A stretch of DNA of 19,995 nucleotides from Candidatus Woesearchaeota archaeon (GCA_019323655.1 JAHWGX010000016.1:1-19995), one strand, 5' to 3'. Shown: positions 11,953 through 19,620, numbered from the stretch's first letter. The notes: a model not told the origin generated them from the letters alone. Numbers and translations are program-made.

Positions 11953-13704
11953 TTAGGAATAATAAAACGCCCCTTTTTCCTTTTGCTCCCTGTCAAGCTT
12001 GGAGTCTAACTTATTGACACGCGGCATTAGGCTCTCCTTATCTCTACGCAAAGTTATATTCAATTTTTTCAGAAAGATATTCATTCCCTCCTCCATGGAA
12101 AAAGGCCCCTCTACAATCCCGTTTCTTGCAGGCACTCCGTCAAAAACCATCAGCTTGTCTGATAGGTAGTCCAAAAACAGAAGGTCGTGGTCAATGACTA
12201 GTGCAGAGGTATTTTGGAGTTCCATGAAATCCCTTATGACTTTGGAAACAATTAATCGCTGCTCAACATCAAGATAAGCAGAAGGCTCGTCTAAAAGATA
12301 AAGTCCGGCATCCCTGCTTAAGCACAATGCGACAGCAACCCTCTGGAGCTCCCCACCGGAAAGCTCATTTAATTTTTTTTCAAAAAGGGGCTTTATGTTG
12401 AGGGGGTTTATTATCTGATTGGCGTATTTTAATGCTGCATCTTTTAAAATTTCCATTACAATCTCATCCCCGGATGCAAGGTACTGTGGCTTGTAGCTTA
12501 CCACTGTGTTTTCATTCAGCAATCCCTTGTCTTTCTTTATCACTCCCGCAAGTATCTTTGCAAATGTGGTTTTTCCTATCCCGTTTTCGCCTAAAACGCC
12601 TATTACTTCCCCTTTGCTTATACTTCCGTCTTTTGTTTCCAGCGAAAAATTTCCAAGCTTTTTGCTTAGCCCAGACCATGAGACAAGCTCTTCTTTCTGC
12701 TTTTTAAAAAAGGGCTTTCTCGGCTCGAACTTTATTTTTTTGCCCCTGAACCTTATGTTCTCCTCTTTTAGGTAGCCGCCCAGGTAAACATTTATTGCAT
12801 TCTTTATCGGCTTTAATCCGGAAACGCTGCCGTAAACATCCTCTGTTCCGTACATAATATGCGCCAGATCAGACATGTAGTCGCAGATTATCAGGTCGTG
12901 CTCAACAACCATGACAGCAGTTTTTTCATCTGCAAGGTTTCTTATGAATTTGCTTACATTTATGCGCTGCTTAATGTCCAGATAGCTGCTTGGCTCGTCA
13001 AAAATATACAGGTCTGCTTTTTTAAGGACAGTGGCTGCGATAGCGACCCTTTGCAGCTCACCTCCTGAAATCTTGTCAATTTCATTGCCTAATATGTCGC
13101 TAATCTCAAGCTCTTTTGCAGTTTCCTCCAGCTTGTTCTTCTCATCTACCTTGTTTAGCAAATCTTTTACTTTTCCTTTTTTTGTTTTGGGTATTAAGTC
13201 AACATGCTGAGGCTTGTAGCTGACTTTGATAGCTCCTCTTTTTACTTTTTCAAAAAAAAGCTGTATCTCGCTTCCCTTAAAAAAATCAATAATCTCTTTG
13301 TAATCAGCATCTTTTTTTTTCAAATCCCCGAAATTCGGCTTAAGCATGCCTGCAAGTATGCTTATAGCGCTGGATTTTCCAATTCCGTTGACGCCTAAAA
13401 TTCCAACTACCTTGCCAAACAGCGGAGTAGGCAGGCTGAACAAAGCAAACTCATTGTCACCGTACCTGTGGATAGGCTTTTTTTCAAGAATCTCCGGCAG
13501 ATTTACAATTTTTATTGCATCATCAGCCGCCTTGACGCAGATGCCGCAGCCAATGCAAGAAGCCTCGTCTATGCTGAGCCATCCGTCTTTTTCAATTTTT
13601 ATGCACTCCACCCCCCTCCTGTTGACAGGGCACAGGCTCTGTATATGGAGCTTCTTCTGCATATCCTTCAGCTTCTCATTGTCCACAACAGCAATGCGTT
13701 TCAT
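11953..13704 (-). CDS. rli1: ABCE1/Rli1 ribosome-recycling ATPase with a reduced Fe-S domain
   Basis: ABCE1 splits ribosomes after termination. 583 residues: N-terminal ferredoxin-like domain, then two ABC cassettes. Cassette 1: Walker A GVNGIGKSS, signature SGGELQR, Walker B YIFDEPSSYLD, VEHDL. Cassette 2: GENGIGKTT, SGGELQR, LLDEPSAYLD, IDHDL. The family normally has eight cysteine ligands in two motifs. Here motif 1 keeps only C25 (CPVNR), reading KLKDMQKKLHIQSL where three cysteines are expected. Motif 2 keeps CIGCGIC (C50, C53, C56) but has KAADDAI in place of KKCPFxAI. The four lost residues are the four ligands of one cluster, and the four kept are those of the other. TTTATAAA at 13728 places a leaderless start at the ATG at 13704. 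The ATPase sites look intact, so I take it as functional. Confidence 0.95.
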   Translation of the reverse strand: MKRIAVVDNEKLKDMQKKLHIQSLCPVNRRGVECIKIEKDGWLSIDEASCIGCGICVKAADDAIKIVNLPEILEKKPIHRYGDNEFALFSLPTPLFGKVVGILGVNGIGKSSAISILAGMLKPNFGDLKKKDADYKEIIDFFKGSEIQLFFEKVKRGAIKVSYKPQHVDLIPKTKKGKVKDLLNKVDEKNKLEETAKELEISDILGNEIDKISGGELQRVAIAATVLKKADLYIFDEPSSYLDIKQRINVSKFIRNLADEKTAVMVVEHDLIICDYMSDLAHIMYGTEDVYGSVSGLKPIKNAINVYLGGYLKEENIRFRGKKIKFEPRKPFFKKQKEELVSWSGLSKKLGNFSLETKDGSISKGEVIGVLGENGIGKTTFAKILAGVIKKDKGLLNENTVVSYKPQYLASGDEIVMEILKDAALKYANQIINPLNIKPLFEKKLNELSGGELQRVAVALCLSRDAGLYLLDEPSAYLDVEQRLIVSKVIRDFMELQNTSALVIDHDLLFLDYLSDKLMVFDGVPARNGIVEGPFSMEEGMNIFLKKLNITLRRDKESLMPRVNKLDSKLDREQKEKGAFYYS

Positions 13705-13727
13705 AAGGCATTAGATTTCATTTGGCA

Positions 13728-13735
13728 TTTATAAA
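13728..13735 (-). promoter_or_regulatory. TATA box of rli1
   Basis: TTTATAAA is centred about 27 nt upstream of the ATG at 13704, predicting a leaderless transcript. Confidence 0.6.
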
Positions 13736-13771
13736 GATTAAGCTAATTTGTCCTTTTTTAGTTCTTCTAAG

Positions 13772-13810
13772 TGTGCAATAATCAATCTGCCTTCGGCAAA
13801 TTAATGCACA
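13772..13810. repeat. Long interrupted hairpin containing TGCCTTCGGCA
   Basis: TGTGCA pairs with TGCACA (outer 6 bp), TAAT with ATTA, and TGCC with GGCA around a TTC loop. It lies between the divergent rli1 and zinc-ribbon genes. The apical 11-mer TGCCTTCGGCA recurs inverted at 19781-19791 (TGCCGAAGGCA), suggesting a dispersed palindromic element. Confidence 0.45.
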
Positions 13811-13833
13811 ATAAATATAACCCCAAAGATACA

Positions 13834-13842
13834 TTTAAATAA
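13834..13842 (+). promoter_or_regulatory. TATA box of the 52-aa zinc-ribbon gene
   Basis: TTTAAATAA is centred 26 nt upstream of the ATG at 13864, predicting a leaderless transcript. Confidence 0.55.
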
Positions 13843-13863
13843 ATAATCTAATTACTTTATCAT

Positions 13864-14022
13864 ATGAAATGCGAAATCTGCAGCAAAAAAATAGAAACAA
13901 CTTTCATGGGGAAATTATTGGGCACTTATATCAAGGATGACAAAGGCAAAAAGCATGCAGTCTGCCAGGAATGCCAGAAAAAATTTCCTGCCCGGGAAAA
14001 AATTTTAGAAAACATTAAGTAG
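13864..14022 (+). CDS. Small zinc-ribbon protein (52 aa)
   Basis: MKCEICSKKIETTFMGKLLG followed by a Lys-rich turn, a second knuckle CQEC (residues 34-37) and a basic helical tail ending ILENIK. Two CxxC pairs (C3/C6 and C34/C37) separated by 27 residues make a four-cysteine zinc ribbon. The protein is very basic, which suits RNA or ribosome binding; the family function is not known to me. The start fits a leaderless transcript from the TATA box at 13834. It precedes tRNA-Thr on the same strand by 23 nt, so the two could be co-transcribed. Confidence 0.75.
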   Translation: MKCEICSKKIETTFMGKLLGTYIKDDKGKKHAVCQECQKKFPAREKILENIK

Positions 14023-14045
14023 TGCCTTATTTCTCTTACTATCAC

Positions 14046-14118
14046 GCCCCGGTAGCTCAGCTAGCAGAGCGACAGCTTCGTAAGCTGTAAGTCAAGGGTG
14101 CAAATCCCTTTCGGGGCT
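14046..14118 (+). tRNA. tRNA-Thr (anticodon CGT), with G at position 55
   Basis: A 73-nt cloverleaf: acceptor GCCCCGG/TCGGGGC (one G-T pair), D stem GCTC/GAGC, anticodon stem ACAGC/GCTGT with loop TTCGTAA (anticodon CGT at 14077-14079, reading ACG), T stem AAGGG/CCCTT. The discriminator is T; CCA is not encoded. A T-run follows directly. The T loop reads TGCAAAT where TTCAAAT is expected, so position 55, almost always T (pseudouridine), is G at base 14100. All stems pair, so this otherwise looks functional; sequencing error is an alternative. Confidence 0.92.
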
Positions 14119-14227
14119 TTTAAGTTCTTGACAAAAGAATAAAGCGTTAATAAAAGTCTTAAAGCATTTTAGGTTTATTCTAAGTTTTCTGTTAAGGATA
14201 GGCAGTGGTTGTTTATTGAGAAAGGAT

Positions 14228-14428
14228 TTAAGATTTAAAACATTTTGATGTTAATGCTATCATAAACCTCACAAATTCAATCCCTAAAAATCCAACTAAA
14301 AATAATGGTCCCAATATCCAATAATTTATTTTTACCCCTCCACTTACAGAAAAAAGCACTACCATTCCACCGATGATTGATGAGACAAGAGCAATCAAAT
14401 CTCTTTCAATTAATTCTTCAATGTTCAT
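14228..14428 (-). CDS. Hypothetical small membrane protein (66 aa)
   Basis: MNIEELIERDLIALVSSIIG starts the protein. Two hydrophobic stretches (about residues 11-30 and 36-58) predict a helical hairpin in the membrane with a short GVKINY turn, an acidic N-terminus and a Lys/Cys-containing C-terminus. A GTGTGAT-like ribosome-binding site lies just before the ATG at 14428, and an AT-rich TATA-like region (14440-14465) precedes it. I do not recognise the family. It stands alone between tRNA-Thr and nadM. The stretch 14429-14610 has a TTTCCT/AGGAAA hairpin (about 14523-14539) but no gene. Confidence 0.6.
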   Translation of the reverse strand: MNIEELIERDLIALVSSIIGGMVVLFSVSGGVKINYWILGPLFLVGFLGIEFVRFMIALTSKCFKS

Positions 14429-14610
14429 ATTATCACACTTTAATTTAAATTAATATAAATAATTTTTGGATATATCCTATTAATATCCTTCCTAGGTTTT
14501 CTTAAAGCTATCTAAAAAAAGATTTCCTAAAATAGGAAACTCAAGATTTAGTGATTTGTAATCCCTTGTAAAGACATCTTCCTATTTAGTTAACTAATAA
14601 GAAATCCAAT

Positions 14611-15105
14611 TTAGTTGCAAATCTCCTTAACCCTCCCCACACCATTAATCTTGGTAACATAGTCAGCAATCTCTTTTGGAACTAGCATTTGCCAGTCCAT
14701 ATTCTTCAGCATTCTGTTTCTTATTATTGTGCTTGAAATGCCTTCCAAAATCCTGACTTTTCTTATTTCGTACTTTCCCTTAAAGCACCTTTCTGTCCAT
14801 TCATTTCCTGTATAAACAACATCAAATTTTGGCGCTAAGGCTTCAATATGCTCAACCCACTTTTTATCGTCATTAAAATCGGGGATTGTAAAAAATTTGT
14901 ACTTGCCGGCCTTATTGTTCTTTAAAGCCAAACCAATCATTTCAATTCTTTCCTTTGCGGAAAAGGGGTTCTCTTTTGTGTTTTTCTCATTGCTGCTCCC
15001 AATCCCTATGACAAGCTCATCAACTTCCTTTAGGGCATTGTTTATGTCCTGCAAATGCCCGAGGTGAAACGGCTGGAACCTTCCTACAAATAATCCTCTT
15101 TTCAT
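14611..15105 (-). CDS. nadM: Nicotinamide-nucleotide adenylyltransferase, archaeal NadM type
   Basis: Joins ATP and (nicotinate/nicotinamide) mononucleotide to give the dinucleotide. 164 residues, normal for the archaeal family. The nucleotidyltransferase signature GRFQPFHLGH is at residues 8-17, and the second ATP-binding motif is ISSTIIR in the C-terminal third; YTGNEWTERCF is also typical. The ATG follows the nadE stop by 3 nt, and its ribosome-binding site GGGGT lies inside the nadE 3' end, so expression is coupled. Together the two enzymes form the last two steps of NAD synthesis. Confidence 0.94.
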   Translation of the reverse strand: MKRGLFVGRFQPFHLGHLQDINNALKEVDELVIGIGSSNEKNTKENPFSAKERIEMIGLALKNNKAGKYKFFTIPDFNDDKKWVEHIEALAPKFDVVYTGNEWTERCFKGKYEIRKVRILEGISSTIIRNRMLKNMDWQMLVPKEIADYVTKINGVGRVKEICN

Positions 15106-15108
15106 ATT

Positions 15109-15882
15109 TTACCCCTTTGCTTTTAGAATTAACGGCATTCTTCTTTTGTGCTCATTCAGTTTTATTCTTTTTATAACGCCTTCAACAGCCTTTCTTTCAA
15201 AGCCTTTTTTGGTTATTCCCTCCACAGAATTTTTTTCTTCAAAATAAAGCTTCAATATTTTGTCCAGTTCATCATAACTTATCCCAAGCTCTTTTTCATC
15301 TGTCTGCCCTGGATAAAGCTCTGCTGTGGGGGTTTTGCATATAATCTTTTTTGGAAGCCCTAAAAATTCAGAAAGCTTTTTTACTTCTGTTTTATACAGG
15401 TCCCCAATAACCTCGGCATCTGCAGCTCCGTCGCCATATTTTGTGAAGTACCCCATCAAAATTTCTGTTTTGTTTGAAGTCCCGATAACCAAAGCATTGT
15501 TTGAGTTGGCATAATTATAAAGAATGACAGCCCTTATTCTTGAGGCAGTATTCATCTTTGCAGTATCATTCTGAGCCCAACCCACTTTCTCGAATTTTCC
15601 GATAAAATCATTTATGAAAATTAGCTGATAGCCTATCCCGGTTATTGTGCAGAATTCAACAGCATCTTGTATGCTTTCCTCAGAGCTTAACCCCCGTACC
15701 GGCATAATCAATGCCTTAATATTCTCTTTTCCAATGGCATCTGCAGCAAGCTTTGCGCTTAAAGCAGAGTCAATCCCCCCGCTCAGCCCAATTACAGCCT
15801 TTTTAAAATTATTTTTTTTGAAATAATCCTTTATTCCGCCGATTAATGACCTATACGTTTTTCCCATATCCTCGTTTGGCAT
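15109..15882 (-). CDS. nadE: NH3-dependent NAD(+) synthetase
   Basis: Amidates nicotinate adenine dinucleotide to NAD using ATP. 257 residues without the N-terminal glutaminase domain, so ammonia-dependent. PP-loop LSGGIDSAL is at about residues 33-41. Other family blocks are GTSNKTEILMGYFTKYGDGA, PTAELYPGQTDEKELG and the C-terminal NEHKRRMP. The ATG at 15882 fits a leaderless start from a TAAAATAA box (15903-15910). An ATG five codons later is a less likely alternative. First gene of the nadE-nadM pair. Confidence 0.95.
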   Translation of the reverse strand: MPNEDMGKTYRSLIGGIKDYFKKNNFKKAVIGLSGGIDSALSAKLAADAIGKENIKALIMPVRGLSSEESIQDAVEFCTITGIGYQLIFINDFIGKFEKVGWAQNDTAKMNTASRIRAVILYNYANSNNALVIGTSNKTEILMGYFTKYGDGAADAEVIGDLYKTEVKKLSEFLGLPKKIICKTPTAELYPGQTDEKELGISYDELDKILKLYFEEKNSVEGITKKGFERKAVEGVIKRIKLNEHKRRMPLILKAKG

Positions 15883-15902
15883 TTTTAATTTCTATTGCTC
15901 AA

Positions 15903-15910
15903 TTATTTTA
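15903..15910 (-). promoter_or_regulatory. TATA box of nadE-nadM
   Basis: TAAAATAA, read leftward, is centred about 25 nt upstream of the ATG at 15882, predicting a leaderless transcript. The rest of the 214-bp gap to the HAD gene is AT-rich with short repeats (CGATATT twice at about 15920-15940). Confidence 0.5.
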
Positions 15911-16068
15911 TCTCTTAAATCGATATTGCTTGCCGATATTAATTATTTATTTTTTTATTTGTGCGGTTATTTTAATAATTTTTATTATCGAAAATTGCTT
16001 ATTGAACTGTTATTTTTAATTGTGAATTAATGCCTAGTCTTCGCAATGCAACCTAATTTAAAAATCTT

Positions 16069-16076
16069 TTTAAATA
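16069..16076 (+). promoter_or_regulatory. TATA box of the HAD hydrolase gene
   Basis: TTTAAATA is centred about 25 nt upstream of the ATG at 16097, predicting a leaderless transcript. Confidence 0.55.
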
Positions 16077-16096
16077 TCCGACTTATACCCTAATCC

Positions 16097-16723
16097 ATGA
16101 TAAAAACCATATTTTGCGACTTGGGCAATGTAATAGTCTTTTTCAACCAAAAGCTGATTGCGCAGGGCCTTGCAAAATACAGCAGCAAGAATGCAGGCCA
16201 GATATACCGGTTCTTTATCAGCTCAAGGGCAAGGAAAAGCTTTGACATTGGAAAAATAAGCGAAAAAACCCTTTTCAAGAGCTTTAAGAAAAACCTGCAC
16301 TTAAAAACAAGCCTAAGCCAGTTCAAAAAAATATGGCCTTCATGCTTTACTTCGCTTAACAGGGATATGGTTAGCCTTCTTTACAGCTTAAAAAAAAGAT
16401 ACAAGCTTGTCCTCTTGTCCAACACAGACCCAATCCATTATGAGTACTGCAGGAAAAAATACAGCGTTCTGGAAATATTCGATGATTTTGTATTGTCCTA
16501 CAAAACAGGGCTGAAAAAGCCCAATCCACTAATTTACCTCTACGCATTGAAAAAGGCAAAAGCACTCCCCAACCAGGTGCTTTACATTGATGATGTCTGC
16601 AGCTACATCGCAACTGCAAAGATCTTTGGGATAAAAAGCCTGCAGTACAAGAATATGAACAAATTAAAAAGGGATATGGAGCATCTAAAAATAAAGATTT
16701 ATAATAATAAGAAAGCAATGTAA
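16097..16723 (+). CDS. HAD-superfamily hydrolase (subfamily IA-like)
   Basis: 208 residues. Motif I is CDLGNV (nucleophile D8; the second Asp of DxD is Gly, as in the YihX-like branch). Motif II is LLSNTD, motif III lysine is in KTGLKKPNP, and motif IV is YIDDV. The helical cap sits between motifs I and II. Members hydrolyse small phosphomonoesters such as sugar phosphates; the substrate cannot be told. With Gly in place of the second Asp, phosphatase activity should still be possible but should be tested. The C-terminus is Lys-rich. The Memo-AMMECR1 gene follows 116 nt downstream on the same strand. Confidence 0.88.
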   Translation: MIKTIFCDLGNVIVFFNQKLIAQGLAKYSSKNAGQIYRFFISSRARKSFDIGKISEKTLFKSFKKNLHLKTSLSQFKKIWPSCFTSLNRDMVSLLYSLKKRYKLVLLSNTDPIHYEYCRKKYSVLEIFDDFVLSYKTGLKKPNPLIYLYALKKAKALPNQVLYIDDVCSYIATAKIFGIKSLQYKNMNKLKRDMEHLKIKIYNNKKAM

Positions 16724-16839
16724 ATGAATAAAAAATTAGAAATATATCCCTATTTGCCGTTATTCTGGCTTCAGCGGTCATATTCCGCTGTTTTGCCTTG
16801 CAATGGCGCTGGTAATTATGCGGGGAAAAGGCGCATGGA

Positions 16840-18342
16840 GTGGAAGCTTTGAAAAGCAGCGTAAATCTTGAGATAAAGAAAAAACATATTTATATTACCT
16901 TATCATTATTAATATTGCTATTGATGGTATTTTCAAATAAACCGGAAAATGATTTTTCAAACGAAATGAAAAAAATAAGAGAGCCTGTTGTTGCAGGAAC
17001 ATGGTACCCGGGAACAGAAGCAGGTTTGAAGTCAGCAATTAATGAGTATTTGGATAATGTTAAAAAAGCCAGATTAAACGGCGCAATTAAAGCCATTATT
17101 GTGCCTCATGCAGGCTACAGGGCTTCTGGCCAGGTTGCTGCCGTAGCATTTAATCAGCTTGATGATATTTACGACACGGTAATTTTGCTTGGGCCAAGCC
17201 ATGGTTATCCTTTATACGGCGCTTCTATTCTCAATGTAACTCATTACAAAACCCCGCTTGGAGAGGTTCCATTGTCAAAAAAAGTCAAAGCTCTGTTGGA
17301 AGAGGATATAATAAAAACAATCCCTGAGGCCCACTCAGAAGAGCATTCACTTGAAATCGAGCTCCCCTTTCTACAGCAGGCATTGGCTAAGTTTGAGCTT
17401 ATCCCCATTCTCGTTGGAAACATAGACCCTGGTTCATTTCAGGAAGTTTTGCTTAAGCATATTGATGATAAGACTTTAATTGTTGTCAGTGTCGACTTGT
17501 CGCATTACCACCCTTATGATGAGGCAAAACAATTAGACTCCTACTCCATAGGCAGGATACTTGGTCTTGATTCAGATGGAATCTTCAATGCAGAGATAGA
17601 CGCGCCATGGGCAGTTTCAACCTTAATAAATATCGCAAAGGAAAAAAATTGGAAACCTGTTTTGCTTTATTATGCAAACTCAGGGGATACGCTTGGCGAT
17701 AAGTCGGCAGTTGTGGGCTATTCCGCCATAGCTTTTGTTGAGAGTTCAGCAAAAGAAAAAGAGGAAAAAGAGCCGCTGACAAAAGAAGAGCAGAAATTTT
17801 TGCTAAAACTGGCAAGAGACACTCTTGAGAGCTATCTCAAGACAGGAAAAAAGCCGGATATAGGCAAAACAAAGTTAACGCCGGCGCTTAAGCAGGTCCA
17901 GGGCTGCTTTACAACACTTAACAAAAACCATGATTTAAGGGGCTGCATAGGACACATTCTTCCCCAGGAAGAGCTGTATAAATGCGTTATGGACAACGCC
18001 ATTAGCGCTGCTTTGCATGACCCAAGATTTGAGCCTGTAAAATATGATGAATTAAAAGACATTAAGATTGAAATATCTGCCTTAACAGTCCCTAAGAAAT
18101 TAAGCTTTTCATCAGGAGAAGATTTAAAGAAAAAGCTCAGGCCAATGGTTGACGGAGTAGTCCTAAAGCAGGGATGGCGCCAATCAACTTATTTGCCCCA
18201 GGTATGGGAACAATTGCCAGACAAAGAAGAATTCTTGTCCAGCTTATGTACAAAAGGCGGCATGAAACCAGACTGCTGGGAAGACACAAAAACAGAGGTC
18301 CAAACATACCAGGCATTTGTTTTTGAGGAGGATAAAGATTAA
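16840..18342 (+). CDS. Membrane-anchored Memo-AMMECR1 fusion (AmmeMemoRadiSam B + A)
   Basis: 500 residues. Residues about 17-34 (HIYITLSLLILLLMVFSN) form a signal anchor or signal peptide after a Lys-rich start. The Memo-like dioxygenase fold covers about 47-303: REPVVAGTWYPG, PHAGY (H90), GPSHGYP (H121) and SVDLSHYHPYDE mark the expected iron-binding histidines. The AMMECR1 domain covers about 312-498 with its hallmark LRGCIGH and the segment DPRFEPV. The two domains are often separate neighbours of a radical SAM gene; here they are one chain and no radical SAM gene is in the window. The enzymatic job of the system is not settled. The start is GTG at 16840 with only a weak GGAG upstream; no in-frame ATG precedes the anchor, so the N-terminus is the least certain part. 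Confidence 0.88.
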   Translation: MEALKSSVNLEIKKKHIYITLSLLILLLMVFSNKPENDFSNEMKKIREPVVAGTWYPGTEAGLKSAINEYLDNVKKARLNGAIKAIIVPHAGYRASGQVAAVAFNQLDDIYDTVILLGPSHGYPLYGASILNVTHYKTPLGEVPLSKKVKALLEEDIIKTIPEAHSEEHSLEIELPFLQQALAKFELIPILVGNIDPGSFQEVLLKHIDDKTLIVVSVDLSHYHPYDEAKQLDSYSIGRILGLDSDGIFNAEIDAPWAVSTLINIAKEKNWKPVLLYYANSGDTLGDKSAVVGYSAIAFVESSAKEKEEKEPLTKEEQKFLLKLARDTLESYLKTGKKPDIGKTKLTPALKQVQGCFTTLNKNHDLRGCIGHILPQEELYKCVMDNAISAALHDPRFEPVKYDELKDIKIEISALTVPKKLSFSSGEDLKKKLRPMVDGVVLKQGWRQSTYLPQVWEQLPDKEEFLSSLCTKGGMKPDCWEDTKTEVQTYQAFVFEEDKD

Positions 18343-18370
18343 TCCAAATTTTTTGGATTAATCATTTTTA
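18337..18370 (+). terminator. 12-bp perfect hairpin terminator overlapping the Memo-AMMECR1 stop codon
   Basis: GATTAATCCAAA (18337-18348) and TTTGGATTAATC (18352-18363) form a perfect 12-bp stem with a 3-nt loop, followed by ATTTTTA. The stop codon TAA (18340-18342) is within the 5' arm. Confidence 0.7.
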
Positions 18371-18380
18371 CACAAATATA

Positions 18381-18389
18381 TTTTTAAAT
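18381..18389 (+). promoter_or_regulatory. TATA box of dph6
   Basis: TTTTTAAAT is centred about 35 nt before the ATG at 18420, giving a leader of roughly 9 nt. It follows the terminator of the preceding gene closely. Confidence 0.45.
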
Positions 18390-18419
18390 TGGCACTGTTT
18401 ATTCTTAAAATCATTTGAA

Positions 18420-19091
18420 ATGAAACTTGCAGCATTGGTATCAGGAGGAAAAGACAGCATTTATGCGGCATTCATTGCGTCAAAAAAGCACGAATTAGCT
18501 TGCTTAGTCAGCCTTAAATCCAAAAAAGAAGATTCCTATATGTTTCACACTCCGAACATAGGACTTGTTAAATTGCAGTCAAAAGCCATGGATTTGCCGT
18601 TGGTATTCGTTGAGTCTTCCGGCATAAAGGAAAAAGAGCTCGATGACATTAAAAAGGCATTGAAAATAGCAATTAAAAAATATAAAATACAGGGCGTTGT
18701 CTCAGGGGCTTTGGCCTCAAACTACCAGAAAGATAGGATAGATAGAACATGCAAAGAGTTAAAATTAAATTCATTAGCGCCCTTATGGCACATTAATCCT
18801 AAGCAGTATTTAAAAAATTTAATTAAGGATAATTTTAAAGCTGTTATAACTGCAATTGCAGCAGAAGGGCTGGCAAAGGATTTTCTTGGAAAGGAAATCA
18901 GCCTTAGCTTTCTGGACAAAATAAAAGCGACAAAAATCCATTTAGCAGGAGAAGGCGGGGAATACGAGTCTCTGGTAACAGACTGCCCGCTCTTCAATAA
19001 AAAAATAAAAATAAAAAAAGCAGAAACTGAAATGGAAAATTATTGCACTGGTAAGCTTCTTATTGAAGATGCAGAATTAACTGAAAAATAA
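18420..19091 (+). CDS. dph6: Diphthine-ammonia ligase
   Basis: Carries out the last step of diphthamide synthesis on the EF-2 histidine: ATP-dependent amidation of diphthine. 223 residues, usual for archaeal Dph6. The N-terminal PP-loop is VSGGKDS (about residues 7-13). The family hallmark GEGGEYESLVTDCPLF is in the C-terminal third, and GALASNYQKDR in the middle is also typical. Dph1/Dph2 and Dph5 genes are not in the window. It is convergent with ribL, ending 5 nt from it. Confidence 0.93.
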   Translation: MKLAALVSGGKDSIYAAFIASKKHELACLVSLKSKKEDSYMFHTPNIGLVKLQSKAMDLPLVFVESSGIKEKELDDIKKALKIAIKKYKIQGVVSGALASNYQKDRIDRTCKELKLNSLAPLWHINPKQYLKNLIKDNFKAVITAIAAEGLAKDFLGKEISLSFLDKIKATKIHLAGEGGEYESLVTDCPLFNKKIKIKKAETEMENYCTGKLLIEDAELTEK

Positions 19092-19096
19092 TTTTC

Positions 19097-19501
19097 TTAT
19101 TCCTTCATTCTGGACGACTTATAAACTTCTGGCTTAAAGGGCTTTGCCCTTACAATTTTCGCATCCAGGTTCCTTTTCTTAATCTCTTCCAGCAGGGTTT
19201 TTTCATCTACAAATTCCTGGTCATAGCCTAAGCACACAATATCCGGCTTGTATTCCCCAAGAAACCCAAAAATGTTGTTTTCATGGCCAAAAACCGCTTC
19301 ATCAATAAAACTAAGTTTCCTTACCTGCTTTAGCCTGTACACCTCATCATGCCTTGGCTTTTTCCCCTTAAAACTCAAAATATTGCTGTCTCTTGCAACA
19401 ACCACAATCAAATAATCACCATAACTTTTCGCTTCTCTGAGGTAATGCTCATGGCCTTTATGCAGAATATCAAAAGAGCCAAAAGCCATTACTTTTTTCA
19501 T
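19097..19501 (-). CDS. ribL: FAD synthase, archaeal RibL type
   Basis: Adenylates FMN to FAD; a cytidylyltransferase-like nucleotidyltransferase. 134 residues. GSFDILHKGHEHYL (from residue 8) holds the HxGH signature. LGYDQEF and the ending VYKSSRM, with a second nucleotide-binding segment, fit RibL. It is related in fold to NadM, but the motifs place it with the glycerol-3-phosphate cytidylyltransferase/RibL branch; a CTP-using relative is the main alternative. The ATG at 19501 is leaderless from a TATA-like box centred at 19527. Confidence 0.88.
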   Translation of the reverse strand: MKKVMAFGSFDILHKGHEHYLREAKSYGDYLIVVVARDSNILSFKGKKPRHDEVYRLKQVRKLSFIDEAVFGHENNIFGFLGEYKPDIVCLGYDQEFVDEKTLLEEIKKRNLDAKIVRAKPFKPEVYKSSRMKE

Positions 19502-19520
19502 AGCATAAGAAACTTAGGCA

Positions 19521-19533
19521 TATTTTAAAAATA
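19521..19533 (-). promoter_or_regulatory. TATA box of ribL
   Basis: TATTTTTAAAATA, read leftward, is centred 26 nt upstream of the ATG at 19501, predicting a leaderless transcript. Confidence 0.55.
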
Positions 19534-19620
19534 TTGCCAATTTAAAGCATTATCATATCTGTTAAGTATACTTTCTAAGGTTGTATTTCACTTTTTTTTA
19601 TTCTGCTCCGCAATTCTAGT

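Noticed and set aside
16724..16852. 42-codon frame starting directly after the HAD stop codon
   Set aside because: No ribosome-binding site, composition unlike a protein, and it overlaps the Memo-AMMECR1 start. Probably chance.
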